From NCBI GenBank assembly GCA_027686065.1, contig JAQCTH010000014.1, forward strand, positions 1 to 60,279: DNA of 60,279 nucleotides, read 5' to 3'. Below are positions 58,596-60,279 of the stretch, piece by piece. The stretch comes from Clostridiaceae bacterium AF10-41 (GTDB lineage: Bacteria > Bacillota > Clostridia > Clostridiales > Clostridiaceae). The notes beneath the pieces were generated by a model that was not told where the DNA came from, did not search any database, and was given only the letters and a program-made list of their open reading frames with translations. Made by a program: the position numbers and the translations under genes. Every line of letters starts with the position of its first letter. The first letter of the stretch is position 1.

Positions 58596-60279
58596 TAATT
58601 TTTATATACTTATATTTTGTTTTATAATATTTGGATTTACTTATTATTCTATAATAAATTTTACAAATAGAAATAATTTAGAAATAAAAAATGGATATTT
58701 AGACTTATCGGATGTTAATTTAGATAAAGATGTATTTTGTATAAAAGGAAATTGGGAATTCTATTATGATAAACTTTTATACACAGAGGATTCTATTGAT
58801 TCTATTGAAAATTATTCAAAGGAGTATATACGACTTCCTAGTAATTGGAATAGATATAAAGATAAAAATAATAATAAATTTCCTTCAGAAGGAAAGGCCA
58901 CATACAGAGCTAAGATAAAAGTTAATGAAGGTCAGAAAGATATCGGAATTAATATAAAAAATATTTGGGGAAGAAGTAAAATTATAATAAAATCATCAAG
59001 TGATCTTATAGAAGAACGTGATTTTTCTAATAGAGTTGTTAGAATGAAAATTTTTCATATAAATGAAAAGGAATTCGAGATACTTATTCAACTAGAGAAT
59101 TCTGACTCATTAAAAAGTGGAATATTAAAATCTATATACATAGGTAGCGAAAAAAGTATTACTGATTTTAGAGATAAATATTTGCTTATGGATATAAGTT
59201 GTATAACTATCTTAATTATGTTATCACTTTATTTCTTCACTAAGGTACATCAAAAGAATCAAATGGTCTTAAATTTATCATTGGGGGTATATAGTATTAG
59301 CTCGGCATTATTTTTATCTATGACTGATGAGATGCTGATAACTAGAATATTTACTGATTTATCTATGGAGAAAATAGCCAATATAACTATGATCATAGGA
59401 AGTATTTCTACAACAGCATTAATTATATATATAAATGAATATTATAAAGCAGGTTTATCCAAAAAAATAATAAAAAAAATAATATATGTATATATTATAG
59501 GGTTAATTATTATTTTTTCTTTACATATATTTAAAAAAATAGATTTTGGAAAGATACATGCTATTGTAGGAGGAGTTATTATAATATTTTCTATTGGCAT
59601 TATAATTAGAAATATAATAAATAAGATTGAAGGTATGAGATTTAATATATTAGCTCTTATAAGTATGCTTTTAATGATGTTAGTAGGGATATATAATACA
59701 TTTAATTCAAAACAAATAAATTTTTTAGTCCCATTTTATGTAATCATATTTACCATAAGTCAAGCAATATTACTATCAAATGATTACTTTAATTCAGTAA
59801 AAGAAATAGAGAAATTATCAAGTGAATTACAAATATTAGATAAAAGAAAAGATGATTTTTTAGAAAGAATTTCTTATGAATTAAGACTTCCGTTAAAAGG
59901 GATATTGAATATATCTAATTCACTTATAGATGGAGTTGCAGGAACATTAACAAATGAGCAAGAAGAAAATATAGAGATGATATCTGTTACATCAAATAGA
60001 TTAAGCATATTAATAGAAGATATTTTAGATTATTATAAGTTTACTAATGGATATATAAAAAATAAAAAAGAAAATGTTAATGTAAAAAGCATTCTTTTTT
60101 TAGTAATAAATATTATAGAATATTCATTTAAAAGTCAGCCTATAATTATAGAAAACTCAATGTGTAATGAAACAATAATAGTTAGCGGAGATGAAAATAG
60201 ATTAAAACAAGTATTTTATAATTTAATAGATATAATATTATTATTTACAGAGAGAGGTTGCTTAAATATAGATTTAAAA
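58579..60279 (+). CDS. 7TM (7TMR-DISM) histidine-kinase-like protein, partial, pseudokinase
   Basis: At least 567 aa, cut by the window end. ATG 58579 lies inside the TetR gene. Order: a membrane helix at about 5-22, an extracellular beta-rich DISM-type domain (about 35-190, IKGNWEFYYDKL...IRLPSNWNRYKD), seven membrane helices at about 205-400, a coiled coil, then a dimerisation/phosphoacceptor region. The H-box reads ISYELRLPLKGI: Tyr433 stands where His is required. The N-box reads NLIDIILLFTERG: Ile552 stands where the catalytic Asn (NAIKF) is expected. The fold is thus kept but the kinase residues are lost. It may act as a decoy or as a partner of another kinase; the rest of the ATPase domain is not visible. 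Confidence 0.85.
   Translation, partial: MKKWINNFYILIFCFIIFGFTYYSIINFTNRNNLEIKNGYLDLSDVNLDKDVFCIKGNWEFYYDKLLYTEDSIDSIENYSKEYIRLPSNWNRYKDKNNNKFPSEGKATYRAKIKVNEGQKDIGINIKNIWGRSKIIIKSSSDLIEERDFSNRVVRMKIFHINEKEFEILIQLENSDSLKSGILKSIYIGSEKSITDFRDKYLLMDISCITILIMLSLYFFTKVHQKNQMVLNLSLGVYSISSALFLSMTDEMLITRIFTDLSMEKIANITMIIGSISTTALIIYINEYYKAGLSKKIIKKIIYVYIIGLIIIFSLHIFKKIDFGKIHAIVGGVIIIFSIGIIIRNIINKIEGMRFNILALISMLLMMLVGIYNTFNSKQINFLVPFYVIIFTISQAILLSNDYFNSVKEIEKLSSELQILDKRKDDFLERISYELRLPLKGILNISNSLIDGVAGTLTNEQEENIEMISVTSNRLSILIEDILDYYKFTNGYIKNKKENVNVKSILFLVINIIEYSFKSQPIIIENSMCNETIIVSGDENRLKQVFYNLIDIILLFTERGCLNIDLK

Overview
The window is very AT-rich and dense with low-G+C Gram-positive signals: strong GGAGG ribosome binding sites, TTG/GTG starts and T-tailed hairpin terminators. 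Gene content points to a strictly anaerobic Clostridium sensu stricto: rubredoxin, flavodoxin, Fe-S flavoprotein, PTS, several PadR regulators, and fluoride and lysine riboswitches. The species cannot be read from the sequence.

Region 1 (1-5908) is the distal part of a Tn7-like transposon. It starts inside a broken tnsD relic. The cargo follows: a helix-turn-helix protein, a conserved protein of unknown function, a 61-aa single-pass membrane protein and a 761-aa NB-ARC STAND ATPase (bacterial NLR). The last two overlap and carry nearly the same Asn/Gln-rich motif, one at its C-terminus and the other at its N-terminus. That is the geometry of NLR/effector pairs that signal through a templated motif. 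Three spaced direct repeats and a terminal ACA (5758-5908) look like the TnsB-binding left end.

Region 2 (5909-29218) is chromosomal and rich in small stress and drug-response units, each with its own regulator and visible operator: TetR-GNAT, ArsR with two decayed genes, MerR-GyrI, MgtE, methyltransferase plus metallo-beta-lactamase-fold protein, AraC-GyrI, a choloylglycine hydrolase-family enzyme, PadR-DUF1048-DUF1048-KTR-ABC exporter, PadR and chromate transporter, a fluoride-riboswitch-controlled cation/proton antiporter, flavodoxin, an ECF sigma/anti-sigma/surface-protein operon, PadR-DUF4180, rubredoxin, a flavin-binding protein and a WYL regulator. A repeated 75-bp terminator element occurs three times.

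Region 3 (29219-37875) is a nickel locus under a divergent FadR-type GntR regulator. It holds hypB, a large Fe-S/FAD oxidoreductase, hypA, a DUF5692 membrane protein and the ECF nickel importer nikMN-nikQ-nikO. No hydrogenase, urease, CO dehydrogenase or lactate racemase lies beside it. The same operator, TGGTATGACCA, occurs before the regulator and before hypB.

Region 4 (37920-60279) contains a cold-shock gene; oppABCDF; a DUF1538 transporter with a tandem P-II-like partner; a lysine-riboswitch-controlled amino-acid ABC importer; a GntR-controlled alpha-glucoside PTS operon (6-phospho-alpha-glucosidase, YdjC deacetylase, EIICB); a chemoreceptor with a candidate sigma-D promoter; an SDR dehydrogenase; and a TetR gene overlapping a 7TM histidine-kinase-like gene. 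The kinase-like gene has lost its phosphoacceptor His and N-box Asn and runs off the window end.
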